Counted from the stretch's first letter, positions 42,907-51,411 are shown. The stretch: 64,000 bases of DNA from CAZEVY01 sp964515555 (GCA_964515555.1 CAZEVY010000011.1:28554-92553); one strand, 5' to 3'. Notes: generated by a model not told the origin, from the letters alone. Numbers and translations are program-made.

Positions 42907-43631
42907 CGGAGCCCGAGACCCCTCGCGTCGACCTGCTTGCCATCGCCGCCCACCCCGACGACGTCGAGCAGACCTGCGGCGGCACGCTCATGCGCATGGC
43001 CGGCGCCGGCTATCGGACCGGCGTGCTCGACCTCACCGCCGGCGATATGGGCACCCGCGGGTCTCCGGAGATCCGCCTGCGCGAGGCCGAGGCCGCGGCC
43101 GCGGTGATGAATCTCGCCTGGCGGGGCAACCTTCGTATGCCCGACGCGCGTCTGGAGAACGCGCTCGCCGCGCGCATGACTCTGGCCGTCGAAATCCGCC
43201 GCGTCCGCCCGCGCGTGGTCATCCTGCCGTATTGGGAGGCGCGCCACCCGGACCACTCGCGCGCCAGCGAAATCGCCTACGAGGCGTGTTTCCTGGCGGG
43301 CCTCAAGAAGCTCGACCAGTACACCGAGGCGCACCGGCCCTTCAAGGTGATCTACTCGTCGCTCTACGCCAACGCCGCGCCGTCGTTCGTCGTCGATATC
43401 TCCGCGCAGTTCGAGCGGCGCATGGAGGCGCTCTTCTGCTACGAGTCGCAGTACGGCGAGGCGGCGGAAGGCTCGGAGCTGTTTCCCTCGCGGCGCGAAA
43501 TACGCGAGCGCCTCGAGGCCGTGGCGCGATTCTACGGCCAGATGATCGGCGTGCGCTACGGCGAGCCGTTCGTCGTCAAGGAGACCATGGCGGTCGACGA
43601 CGTGGTGGCGTTGGGGCCGCGGAGTTTCTGA
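42903..43631 (+). CDS. bshB1: BshB1-like PIG-L deacetylase (bacillithiol synthesis type)
   Basis: A 242-residue LmbE/PIG-L zinc deacetylase. The metal-binding AAHPDDVEQTCGGTL is at the N-terminus, with LDLTAGDMGTRGSPEIRLREAEAAA and YWEARHPDHSRASEIAYEACFLAGLKKLD, the latter giving the third ligand His. This pattern is close to BshB1, which deacetylates GlcNAc-malate during bacillithiol synthesis. bshA and bshC are not in the window, so the pathway is inferred. ATGA overlap with the glutaredoxin-like gene supports a shared thiol-redox function. Confidence 0.82.
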   Translation: MTEPETPRVDLLAIAAHPDDVEQTCGGTLMRMAGAGYRTGVLDLTAGDMGTRGSPEIRLREAEAAAAVMNLAWRGNLRMPDARLENALAARMTLAVEIRRVRPRVVILPYWEARHPDHSRASEIAYEACFLAGLKKLDQYTEAHRPFKVIYSSLYANAAPSFVVDISAQFERRMEALFCYESQYGEAAEGSELFPSRREIRERLEAVARFYGQMIGVRYGEPFVVKETMAVDDVVALGPRSF

Positions 43632-43635
43632 CGCA

Positions 43636-44409
43636 ATGGCGTCCCCAAACGCCTGGAACCCCGATCTCTACCAGTCCGGCCACAGTTTCGTCTGGCAGTT
43701 CGGCAAGGACCTGCTGACGTTGCTCGACCCGCGCCCGGGCGAGCGCATCCTCGACCTCGGCTGCGGCACCGGACAGCTTACCGCCGAAATCGCGCGCTCG
43801 GGAGCCGAGGTGACCGGCGTCGACTCCTCGGCCGGGATGGTCGCCGAGGCGCGCCGCAATTATCCCGACCTGCGATTCCAGATCGGCGACGCCACGGCGC
43901 TCGGCTTCGACGCCGGCTTCGATGCGGTCTTCTCGAACGCCGTCCTGCACTGGGTGCGCGACGCGCCGGCGGTGGCGCGCGGCGTGCGTAACGCTCTGAA
44001 GCCCGGCGGCCGGTTCGTGGCCGAGTTCGGCGGGCGCGGCAACGTCGCCCGGCTGATGGAGGCGGCGTGCGCGGCGCTGCGGCGGCACGGGGTCGCCGAT
44101 CCCGAGGGTCTGAATCCGTGGTATTTCCCTAGCGTCGGCGAGTACGCCACGGTGATCGAGTCGCACGGACTCGCGGTCTCCTCCGCGGCGCTGTTCGACC
44201 GCACGACTCCGCTCGACGGCCCGCTCGGTCTGCGCCATTGGATCGAGATGTTCGGCTCGGCATTTCTCTCGACCCTGGACCCTTCCACTCGGGAGTCCTT
44301 CTTCGACGAGTTCGAACGCCTCGCCGCCCCGGCGCTCCTGCGCGACGGCGTCTGGCACGCCGACTATCGCCGCCTGCGTATCGTGGCCGTCAGGCTCGAA
44401 AAGTCCTGA
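43636..44409 (+). CDS. SAM-dependent methyltransferase
   Basis: A 257-residue class I methyltransferase, similar in plan to trans-aconitate methyltransferase. ILDLGCGTGQLTAEIA is motif I, VTGVDSSAGMVAEAR follows, then FDAVFSNAVLHWVRD and LKPGGRFVAEFGG. The substrate is unknown. It starts 4 bases after the deacetylase stop and ends the plus-strand run, with no obvious terminator hairpin before the toxin-antitoxin pair. Confidence 0.88.
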   Translation: MASPNAWNPDLYQSGHSFVWQFGKDLLTLLDPRPGERILDLGCGTGQLTAEIARSGAEVTGVDSSAGMVAEARRNYPDLRFQIGDATALGFDAGFDAVFSNAVLHWVRDAPAVARGVRNALKPGGRFVAEFGGRGNVARLMEAACAALRRHGVADPEGLNPWYFPSVGEYATVIESHGLAVSSAALFDRTTPLDGPLGLRHWIEMFGSAFLSTLDPSTRESFFDEFERLAAPALLRDGVWHADYRRLRIVAVRLEKS

Positions 44410-44456
44410 CGCTCTGCGCCGGGCTCTCGGCGGGCCGCCGGGCGACGCTTCCTGAT

Positions 44457-44462
44457 TACAAT
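44457..44462 (+). promoter_or_regulatory. Candidate -10 box of the antitoxin gene
   Basis: TACAAT is 5 of 6 to the consensus and ends 6 bases before the ATG at 44469, so the mRNA could start at the first codon. Confidence 0.4.
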
Positions 44463-44468
44463 ACCCTC

Positions 44469-44705
44469 ATGGAGCGCCAACCAGCCGAAATACTTCGTGA
44501 CGCCTTAGCGCTTCCCGCGGATGCACGTGCCGCCCTGGCCGGCTCTCTGCTCGACTCGCTCGATTCGGAGGTCGACGCCGGCGCGGAGCAGATGTGGGCG
44601 AGCGAGATTCTCCGCAGGGGGAAAGAGATCGACGAGGGGACGGTCCAGCTCGTTCCTTGGGCGGAGCTGAGAGCGCGGCTCGAACGCCGCCTCGATAATG
44701 AATGA
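44469..44705 (+). CDS. Addiction-module antitoxin-like protein
   Basis: A 78-residue protein whose first part (ILRDALALPADARAALAGSLLDSLDSE) matches the putative addiction-module component family (TIGR02574-type) that accompanies RelE/ParE toxins. The following EIDEGTVQLVPWAELRARLERRL is the usual C-terminal toxin-binding helix region. Its TGA overlaps an ATG of the toxin region (ATGA at 44702-44705), as expected for a coupled toxin-antitoxin pair. Confidence 0.82.
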   Translation: MERQPAEILRDALALPADARAALAGSLLDSLDSEVDAGAEQMWASEILRRGKEIDEGTVQLVPWAELRARLERRLDNE

Positions 44706-44999
44706 CCCGTTCTCGTTCACCCCGAAGCGGCGATCGAGATCGAAGAGGCGGCCGAGTGGTACCGGGTGCGCAGCATTCGTGTCGCGTACGCGTTCGTGGG
44801 CGAGTTGGATGACGCCATTCGCTCGATTCTGGAATCGCCCCAACGCTGGCGCCGGGTCGCCAGGAGGCGCTACCTCCTGAGACGATTCCCCTTCGCCGTC
44901 TACTATCGAGAGGCCGAGCACGGCATCGAGATCGTTGCACTGGCCCACGGGAAGCGGAGGCCGGGGTATTGGCGTTACCGAACCTTTGAAGCGCTCTAG
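44702..44999 (+). pseudogene. RelE/ParE-family toxin with broken 5' frame
   Basis: From about 44709 the frame encodes a RelE/ParE-like toxin: VHPEAAIEIEEAAEWYRVRS, FVGELDDAIRSILESPQRW, RRYLLRRFPFAVYYREAEHGIEIVALAHGKRRPGYWRYR. That frame is the same as the antitoxin's and is closed upstream by the antitoxin TGA with no start codon in between. The natural start would be the ATG at 44702, which lies in another frame. A small indel (two bases lost or one gained) between 44705 and 44712 explains it and would give about 99 residues. A start at GTG 44766 would remove the first helices. It is therefore either an inactivated toxin or a sequencing error. Confidence 0.75.
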
Positions 45000-45021
45000 G
45001 CATGGAGTATCCTGTCATGAC

Positions 45022-46221
45022 ATGGGAAAGCTCGACGACCGCTGGCGAGCGAGCCTCTCGCGCCGGCACGCCCTCGCGGGGCTGGCCGGATTCCTGGCCC
45101 CGCGCGCCATCGCGCAGCAGGACACCTTCCGCGACCACAGCCGCGTCCCCGGCCTCAACGAGCTCCTGACCGCCTTCGACTTCGAGCCTGTCTGCTACGC
45201 CCGCGTCCCGCGCACCGCCTACGATTACACAGCCCTCGGCGTCGAGGGCGAATTCACGCTGCGCCGCAATCGCGAGGCCTTCGACTGGGTCGACATCGTC
45301 CCGCGCGTGCTTGCCGACGTGAGCGCGATCGACACCTCCACCGAAGTGCTCGGCGTGAAGATGGCGTACCCCATCATGCTGGCCCCGTCGGCGGGCCACG
45401 CCGCGCTGCATCCGGAAGGCGAGATGGCGACGCATCGCGGCGCGACCGCCGCCGCCAACACGCCCATGATCGTCAGCGCCGTGGCGAGCTTCCCGATGGA
45501 CAAGATCGCCGAGGCCGCCAAGGGACCGCTGTGGTACCAGCTCTACGCGGCCGCCGACGAGGACACCAATCGCGAGCTGGTCGACCGCGCCATGGGCGCC
45601 GGCTGCACCGCCGTGACGCTGACCGTCGACGTGCAGTACACCTCGCATCGCGAGCGCATGCTCCACTACCGGAACCTCAGCGCGACGCCGCTGAGTCCGG
45701 GAGCGGCGCCGAGGCGCGGGCGTGGTCCTCAAGCGCCGAGTCCCTACGGCATCAACGGGCAGACGCCGTGGGTGAGCTGGGCGACCGTCGAGCAGCTCCG
45801 CCGCATCACGAAAGCGCCGGTGCTGCTCAAGGGCATCCTCACCGCCGAGGACGCCGTGGCGGCCGTCGAGCGCGGCATCGACGCCATCGTCGTCTCGAAC
45901 CACGGCGGACGCTACCTCGACTACGCGCCCTCGACTCTCGAAGTCCTGCCCGAGATCGTCGACGCCGTGAAGGGCCGCATGCCGGTGCTGGTCGACGGCG
46001 GATTCCGCCGCGGCAGCGACATCTTCAAGGCGCTGGCGCTGGGCGCGAAGGCCGTGTGTCTGGGCCGCGTGCCCCGCTGGGGACTGGGCGCCTACGGCGC
46101 GCCCGGAGTCCAGCGGGTGCTCGAGATTCTCCAGCGCGAGCTGGTCGACACCATGGCGCGCGCCGGCCGCCCGGCGCTGGCGTCGATCGACCGCACCGCC
46201 GTGCGCACGAGGTTCGCATGA
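45022..46221 (+). CDS. FMN-dependent alpha-hydroxyacid oxidase (exported type)
   Basis: A 399-residue enzyme of the glycolate oxidase/lactate dehydrogenase (FMN) family. A Tat-like leader (SRRHALAGLAGFLAPRAIAQQ) precedes the TIM barrel: DIVPRVLADVS, YPIMLAPSAGH, WYQLYA, K270 in VLLKGIL, the catalytic H294 and substrate-binding R297 in VSNHGGRYLD, and VLVDGGFRRGSDIFKALALGA. It oxidises an L-2-hydroxyacid to the 2-oxoacid. It starts 22 bases after the toxin region and overlaps the second hydroxyacid oxidase by four bases (ATGA). Confidence 0.88.
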   Translation: MGKLDDRWRASLSRRHALAGLAGFLAPRAIAQQDTFRDHSRVPGLNELLTAFDFEPVCYARVPRTAYDYTALGVEGEFTLRRNREAFDWVDIVPRVLADVSAIDTSTEVLGVKMAYPIMLAPSAGHAALHPEGEMATHRGATAAANTPMIVSAVASFPMDKIAEAAKGPLWYQLYAAADEDTNRELVDRAMGAGCTAVTLTVDVQYTSHRERMLHYRNLSATPLSPGAAPRRGRGPQAPSPYGINGQTPWVSWATVEQLRRITKAPVLLKGILTAEDAVAAVERGIDAIVVSNHGGRYLDYAPSTLEVLPEIVDAVKGRMPVLVDGGFRRGSDIFKALALGAKAVCLGRVPRWGLGAYGAPGVQRVLEILQRELVDTMARAGRPALASIDRTAVRTRFA

Positions 46222-47177
46222 GCCAACTGGCCGGCGAGCCGCCGGGGAGAATCACGCCGCGCGGCGAAGTGGTCAACGTATTCGAGGTGGAGGAGGCCGC
46301 CCGGCGCAGGCTCCCGGGCCACCTCTACGCCGCCATCGCCGGCTCGGACCGCGCCGCCTTCGACCGCATGACATTCCGCCCGCGGATGCTGGTCGACGTT
46401 CAGAAGATGGACCTCACGGTCGACCTGTTCGGCGAGAAGTTGTTCGCGCCGATCCTGGCGGGTCCGATGGCCGAGCAGGGACAGTATCACGCCGGGGGCG
46501 AAGTCGCCACGGCGCGCGGCGCGGCGTCGGCCAAGACGTTGATGGTGGTGAGCGCGCGGTCGACCGAGCCGCTCGCGAAGATCGCGGCGGCGGCGGGGGC
46601 GGGCTTTTGGTACCAGGTCTACCCGGAGGGCGACATCGGCGCGTTGCGCGAGCGCGCGGCCGAGGCGGTCAAGCTGGGCGCGAAGGCGGTCATGCTGACC
46701 GCTGGCCCCGTGGCCGCCGGAACGAAGATCGACCGGCGCGCCATCGACGAGTGGCGGCGGACGCTCACCGTGCCGTTCCTGGTTAAGGGCATCATGAGCG
46801 CCGACGATGCGCGCGCGGCGATTCAGGGCGGCGTGCGCGGGATCGTCGTCTCGAATCACGGCGCGCCGGCGGCGGCGGGGATGGCGTCGCCGATCGAGGC
46901 GCTGGCGGGGATCGTCGACGCCGTGGGCGGGCAGGCACCGGTGCTCGTCGACGGGAGCATTCGCCGCGGCACCGACACCCTGAAGGCGCTGGCGCTGGGC
47001 GCGCGCGCGGTGTTGATCGGGCGTCCGCTGATGTGGGGCCTCGCCGCCTATGGCGCCGAGGGCGTCGAGACCGTGCTGCGGATGGTGCAGAGCGAGCTGG
47101 CGCGCAGCATGGGACTCAGCGGGAGGCCGAATCTGGCGGCCATCGACCGCACGCTGGTTAGGATTCACTCGAGATAG
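46218..47177 (+). CDS. Alpha-hydroxyacid oxidase-like protein, altered active site
   Basis: A 319-residue paralogue of the preceding gene, cytoplasmic because it lacks an export signal. FAPILAGPMAEQGQYH, WYQVYPEGD, K190 in FLVKGIM and H214 in VSNHGAP keep the FMN fold and the catalytic His. At the position of the substrate-carboxylate Arg (NHGGR in the neighbour) it has Pro217 (NHGAP), and the loop after the fourth strand is shortened. It may bind FMN but use a different substrate, or act as a partner of the upstream enzyme. The two are translationally coupled. Confidence 0.82.
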   Translation: MSQLAGEPPGRITPRGEVVNVFEVEEAARRRLPGHLYAAIAGSDRAAFDRMTFRPRMLVDVQKMDLTVDLFGEKLFAPILAGPMAEQGQYHAGGEVATARGAASAKTLMVVSARSTEPLAKIAAAAGAGFWYQVYPEGDIGALRERAAEAVKLGAKAVMLTAGPVAAGTKIDRRAIDEWRRTLTVPFLVKGIMSADDARAAIQGGVRGIVVSNHGAPAAAGMASPIEALAGIVDAVGGQAPVLVDGSIRRGTDTLKALALGARAVLIGRPLMWGLAAYGAEGVETVLRMVQSELARSMGLSGRPNLAAIDRTLVRIHSR

Positions 47178-47203
47178 TCCGCGATGTCGGATCGGAGCTT
47201 ACG

Positions 47204-48259
47204 ATGAATAGAGTGCGAGTAATGACGGCGGGAGTCGTCGTATTGATCTCCGCTGCGCAGAATCCACCACCGCCCGATGCCGCAAAAGTGATCGAACGCA
47301 TCGGCGAGGCCAACGCGGTGATTCTCTCGGGTATGGGCGCCGGACGGCTGACGTCGATCAGCACGGGAGTCTTCGTGCGATCCGACGGAGTGCTTCTCAC
47401 CGCGTATCACGGAATCAAGGACGCTCGCGAGGTACAGGTGCGCCTCAAGAACGGCGAGGTGTTCGACAGCGCCGCGCTGATCGCTTTCGACGAACGCCGC
47501 GACGTCGCGTGCATCAGAATTACGGCGTCAAAGGTGGCGTACCTGGAGGCCGGATCCGGGCAGAGCGTGCAGCCCGGCGAAACGGTCTACGCCGTCACCA
47601 GTTCGGGCGGCATGACCTGGAGCGCCACGCAGGGAATCGTCTCTGCTTTTCGCCCGTCGGAGGAGGTTCCCGGCGCGGGACAGGGTCACCGGCTGATCCA
47701 GTTCACGGCGCCCGTCGCGCCCGGCGCCAGCGGCGGAGCGCTCGTCGACAGCAAGGGCCTTCTCGTCGGGATCATCACGCGCGGGGGGCAAGCGGGCGCT
47801 TTCGCCGTGCCCGTCGAATCGGTGATCGGCCTCGCGAACGGCGTTCTGAACACACCACTCGGGGGCGGGGCGGCCCTTCAGCTCCCGTCGCAAGCGCGGG
47901 CGCCGGCCTCGCGCGGAGTTGTGGACACGGATCCGAAGGACGCATTGCGGAAAGCCAAGACGATCTTAGTGGCATCGAAGACCGTGTGGTTTACCCCGGC
48001 AGCGCTGGAGCGCGAACTGGCCCGCCAGAAAGACTACGGTTCACTGGGGTTGGTCCTGGTCAGCGACCGGAGGGTCGCTGATCTCGTTATCACGGTTGAC
48101 CGCCCGCTGTTCACATACGCGTTTACGTTCACCGTCACCGACGCCAAGACCTCCGCGCTCGTGGACGCCGGAAAAGTCACGGCGATTGATGGCAACGCGG
48201 CCGCCGGGCGGATCGCTGGACAATTGGTCGACAACTGGAAGAAACTTCGAAAACCGTGA
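47204..48259 (+). CDS. Trypsin-like serine protease with unknown C-terminal domain
   Basis: A 351-residue exported protease (signal VMTAGVVVLISAAQ). The trypsin-like domain has H69 (TAYHGIKD), D100 (DERRDVACIRI) and S176 (APGASGGALVDSKG), similar to HtrA but without a PDZ domain. Residues about 235-351 form a separate domain (KTVWFTPAALERELARQKDYGSLGLVLVSD, then a beta-rich segment) that I do not recognise as a named family. It starts 26 bases after the hydroxyacid oxidase stop and ends 1 base from a convergent gene. Confidence 0.82.
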   Translation: MNRVRVMTAGVVVLISAAQNPPPPDAAKVIERIGEANAVILSGMGAGRLTSISTGVFVRSDGVLLTAYHGIKDAREVQVRLKNGEVFDSAALIAFDERRDVACIRITASKVAYLEAGSGQSVQPGETVYAVTSSGGMTWSATQGIVSAFRPSEEVPGAGQGHRLIQFTAPVAPGASGGALVDSKGLLVGIITRGGQAGAFAVPVESVIGLANGVLNTPLGGGAALQLPSQARAPASRGVVDTDPKDALRKAKTILVASKTVWFTPAALERELARQKDYGSLGLVLVSDRRVADLVITVDRPLFTYAFTFTVTDAKTSALVDAGKVTAIDGNAAAGRIAGQLVDNWKKLRKP

Positions 48260-48260
48260 C

Positions 48261-49037
48261 CTATTTCGTCTTCGCCGGACGATACGCGAAGTCCCACACC
48301 TGGATGTTGGCCTTGCCTTCGGTGTACTCCATCACGGCGTACTCGCCGGGCGCGAGCGGCTTCTCCGGCCAAATCTTGTACAGTCCCTCGTGCACCTGCT
48401 GCCGGAAGACCGGAATCAACTCGTGCTCCTCGACGATCTCCTTGGTCACCGGCACGATGCTCCACACCTGCACGATGCGGACGCCCTTGGCCGGCTTGAG
48501 CTTGAGAATCCCGAAGCGCTCTTCGGTGTGGAGACGGAAGTAGAACTCCGGCGTGTCGCCCGTCACCACGAACGCCGACGCCTCGCCGTCCAGCTCGACG
48601 TTGGCCTTGCCCGCCACGATGGGAATCGGCATGACGCGCGCGAGCACCGATCGCCGCTTGTTGTTCGACACCTTGGATTCCGCCTGCTTCAGCGGCTTCA
48701 CGTCCTTGCCGTCGATCCAGTAGGCGCCGGGCTCGTAGGGGACGCGCGAGGCCTGCCGCCGCGCCTCGCGCTCGGCGTTGTCCTCTTCTTCGATGACCTT
48801 GGCCTCATCGCTCACCGCCGACTGGCGCGATTTGATCTCGCCCTCCGTGCGCTTGAGGTCGACCAGGTCGAGCGGGATCTCCTCCCAGTCGCTGCGCTCG
48901 ATGCTGTAGAAGCGCACGCGGTCGTCCACGACCTTGTATTCACGGACCATGTGGTGACCGCCGTCCTTGAGATAGAGCTTGATGTTGGCGGCCAGCGCCG
49001 CGCAGGCGGCCAGCAGCAGGATCGCGGCCCGTCTCAT
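48261..49037 (-). CDS. Secreted protein of unknown function
   Basis: A 258-residue protein with a signal peptide (RRAAILLLAACAALAA). The mature N-terminus reads IKLYLKDGGHHMVREYKVVDDRVRFYSIERSDWEEIP, which resembles short repeats seen in exported acidobacterial proteins. A charged helical region (EEEDNAEREARRQASR) and a beta-rich C-terminal half (LDGEASAFVVTGDTPEFYFRLHTEERFGI to GEYAVMEYTEGKANIQVWDFAYRP) follow. I cannot assign a function. It is downstream of the protoporphyrinogen oxidase gene on the same strand, 31 bases away. Confidence 0.75.
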   Translation of the reverse strand: MRRAAILLLAACAALAANIKLYLKDGGHHMVREYKVVDDRVRFYSIERSDWEEIPLDLVDLKRTEGEIKSRQSAVSDEAKVIEEEDNAEREARRQASRVPYEPGAYWIDGKDVKPLKQAESKVSNNKRRSVLARVMPIPIVAGKANVELDGEASAFVVTGDTPEFYFRLHTEERFGILKLKPAKGVRIVQVWSIVPVTKEIVEEHELIPVFRQQVHEGLYKIWPEKPLAPGEYAVMEYTEGKANIQVWDFAYRPAKTK

Positions 49038-49068
49038 CCTGCTTCGATTGTAGCTCCGGCCCAGCCAA

Positions 49069-50301
49069 TCACAGCACGCGCTCCGCCGCCCGCTGGCCCG
49101 AGAGCACGCAGTCCGGCACGCCGATGCCGTGATACCCGTTGCCCGCCAGCGCCAGGCCCGGCAGGCGATCCACCCTGGCCGCGATCAACGCCACCCGCGC
49201 CGCGTGGCCGACCGTGTATTGCGCCATCGACCGCGGCCAGCGGCTCACCCTTGCAAAGCGCGGCGCCGCCGTAATCCCCATGATCTCCCGCAGTTCCTCG
49301 CCGACGACCTCCGCCAGGGCCTCGTCCGATTCCGCCGACTCGCCGCCGAGAAAACACCGCAGCATCGCCAGTCCCTCCGGCACGCGGTGCGGGAACTTGT
49401 TGCCCACCCAGGTGCAGGCGACCATGCGCCGCCGCTCGCGCCGCGGAATCAGGAATCCGAAGCCCCGCATCGGGTGCGCGATCTTCGCGCGCTCGTATCC
49501 GAGCGCCACCGTCATCGACGAGTTGTAGACCACGCCCTCGAGCAGCGCCGCCAGTTCGCCGTCGAGCGGCCGCACCAGCCGCGACGCCTCCCACGCCGGG
49601 CACGCCAGCACCACGGCGCGCGCGTCGATCCAGTCGCCAGACACCTTCACGCGATAACCCGGCTCCACCGCCTCGACCTCGCCGTGGCGCACCTCCATCG
49701 AGCCGCGCAGCTTCTCCGAAAGCGCCTCGACCAGCCGCGACATCCCGCCGCGCAGCGTGCGGAACAGCGACCCGCCGCCGAGGCTCCCGCCCGTGCGGCC
49801 GCCTTCCACCAGCACGCCGCGCGTGACGCTTCCGTAGCTCCGCTCCAGCTCGACGAAGCGCGGCAGCACGCTCTGCGCGCTGAGTGCGTCGGGGTCGCCG
49901 CCGTAGACGCCGGCCAGCAGCGGTTCAGCGAGATAGTCGAGCGCCTCCCGACCGTAGTGCTCCACGATGAACTCGGAGACGGAGCGGTCGCGCTCGATGC
50001 GCGGCGGGCGGTGGAACCATTCGAGGCCCATGCGAATCTTGGTCGGCCAGGAGAACAGCCGCGTCGCGACGATCGGCGCCACGCGCGTGGGCGCGATCAT
50101 CATCAGGCCCTCGGGCAGCGGAATCAGCCGCCCGCGCCGCCGGATGTAGGTGACGCGCTGGTGATCGTTCGATCCGATGACCTCGTCGGCGATGCCCAGC
50201 TCGCGGATCAGATCCATGGCCCAGGGCTTGGCGGCCAGGAAGCTGTCGGGTCCGCCCTCGACGACGCAGCCGCCGACCGTTTCGGTCGCGATGACGCCGC
50301 C
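49069..50301 (-). CDS. hemY: Protoporphyrinogen/coproporphyrinogen oxidase, N-terminus lost in the gap
   Basis: About 411 residues of an FAD-dependent HemY-type oxidase, which makes protoporphyrin or coproporphyrin for heme. VVEGGPDSFLAAKPWAMDLIRELGIADEVI, IRRRGRLIPLPEGLMMIAPTRVAPIV, YLAEPLLAGVYGGDPDALSAQSVLPRFVELE and the C-terminal LALAGNGYHGIGVPDCVLSGQRAAE are characteristic. Compared with the Bacillus protein, about 45-50 N-terminal residues with the GxGxxG nucleotide-binding motif are missing, because the frame runs into the N gap at 50302. It probably lies directly downstream of msrP. Confidence 0.88.
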   Translation of the reverse strand, partial: GGVIATETVGGCVVEGGPDSFLAAKPWAMDLIRELGIADEVIGSNDHQRVTYIRRRGRLIPLPEGLMMIAPTRVAPIVATRLFSWPTKIRMGLEWFHRPPRIERDRSVSEFIVEHYGREALDYLAEPLLAGVYGGDPDALSAQSVLPRFVELERSYGSVTRGVLVEGGRTGGSLGGGSLFRTLRGGMSRLVEALSEKLRGSMEVRHGEVEAVEPGYRVKVSGDWIDARAVVLACPAWEASRLVRPLDGELAALLEGVVYNSSMTVALGYERAKIAHPMRGFGFLIPRRERRRMVACTWVGNKFPHRVPEGLAMLRCFLGGESAESDEALAEVVGEELREIMGITAAPRFARVSRWPRSMAQYTVGHAARVALIAARVDRLPGLALAGNGYHGIGVPDCVLSGQRAAERVL

Positions 50302-50401
50302 NNNNNNNNNNNNNNNNNNNNNNNNNNNNNNNNNNNNNNNNNNNNNNNNNNNNNNNNNNNNNNNNNNNNNNNNNNNNNNNNNNNNNNNNNNNNNNNNNNN
50401 N
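50302..50401. other. Assembly gap of 100 N
   Basis: Exactly 100 undetermined bases, the conventional scaffold filler of unknown true size. The genes on either side are on the same strand and each lacks only a short end (a few codons of msrP, about 45-50 codons of hemY). The real gap could therefore be only about 150-250 bases, but missing genes cannot be excluded. Confidence 0.98.
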
Positions 50402-51326
50402 AGAATTCCTTGCCGTTGTACAACCCGGCGACGTACTTCTCGTAGCCGTTGTAGGGGAGCGTCTTGGTCATCGTCATCCGCGGGATCACCTTCTCGAACC
50501 GCTGCGACCAGCGCGGATGCGACTTGCTGGGGTCGACGTTGGAGTAGAACCCGTACTCGGACCCCTGCGCGTCGTTCCAGAACGTGGGCGGCTGCCGCGT
50601 GGTGAAGTCGATCGTCACGATCGACTTGATGCTCTTGTAGCCGTACTTCCACGGCACGATGATGCGCACCGGCGCGCCGTTCTGTTTCGGCAGAACCTTG
50701 CCGTACATACCCGTGACCACCATCGTCAGCGGGTTCATGGCCTCGTCCATGCGCAGGCCCTCGTAGTAGGGCCACTTGTAGGGAAGCGGCATGCGCATGC
50801 CGGGCATCTGCGACGGACGGTTCACCGTCACGAACCGCAGGAACTTCGCCTCCGGCTTGGGATCGAGCGTCTTGATCAGATCCGCCAGCGGGAAGCCCAC
50901 CCACGGAACCGCCATCGACCACGCCTCCACGCAGCGGAACCGGTAGAGCCGCTCTTCGTGCGGGAACTTCTTCAGAAGATCGTCGATGTCGAGCTTCACC
51001 GGCTTGGCGACCAGGCCGGTCACGTCGATCGTCCAGGGCCGCGTCTCGAACTTGCCGACCAGGTCCTTGACGGCTTCCTTTTCGGTCGGATGGAATTCGT
51101 AGAAGTTGTTGTAGCCGGTGGCGGCCCACTCCTCGGTGATCGGGCGGTCGAGCGTGAATTCGGGATTGCGCTTGGCGGCGAATACCGAGGGCGCCTGGGC
51201 CGGCAGAATGGACGCCGCGCCCAGGAAGCCGGCCGCGCGAAGAATCTCGCGGCGATTACGGTAAACGTGCTCGGGCGTGGCCTCCCGCTCCGGGATCTCC
51301 CAGCCTCTTGGAATGCGAATCGGCAT
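50402..51326 (-). CDS. msrP: MsrP-like protein-methionine-sulfoxide reductase, molybdopterin subunit, 3' end in gap
   Basis: 308 residues of the periplasmic molybdopterin enzyme MsrP (YedY), which repairs oxidised methionine in envelope proteins. The Tat signal is NRREILRAAGFLGAASILP. Conserved parts are NNFYEFHPTEKEAVK, the Mo-ligating Cys in RFRCVEAWSMAVPW, LPYKWPYYEGLRMDEAMNPLT and PWKYGYKSIKSI. The C-terminus (LPYNGYEKYVAGLYNGKEF) stops at the N gap, probably a few residues short. An msrQ heme subunit is not seen and the next visible gene is hemY. It starts at 51326, with an AGGAG upstream. Confidence 0.92.
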
Positions 51327-51411
51327 GACCGCGGTTCTCCTCTGATTCTACGAACCTGTTCCTATTATCGGATGTTCGCAAAGGTCCCGGATATTCCCGC
51401 CCGCTGGCGGT

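Noticed and set aside
44698..44880. Small plus-strand frame starting MNDPFSF
   Set aside because: It is the wrong frame over the toxin region; the RelE/ParE motifs are in the neighbouring frame.
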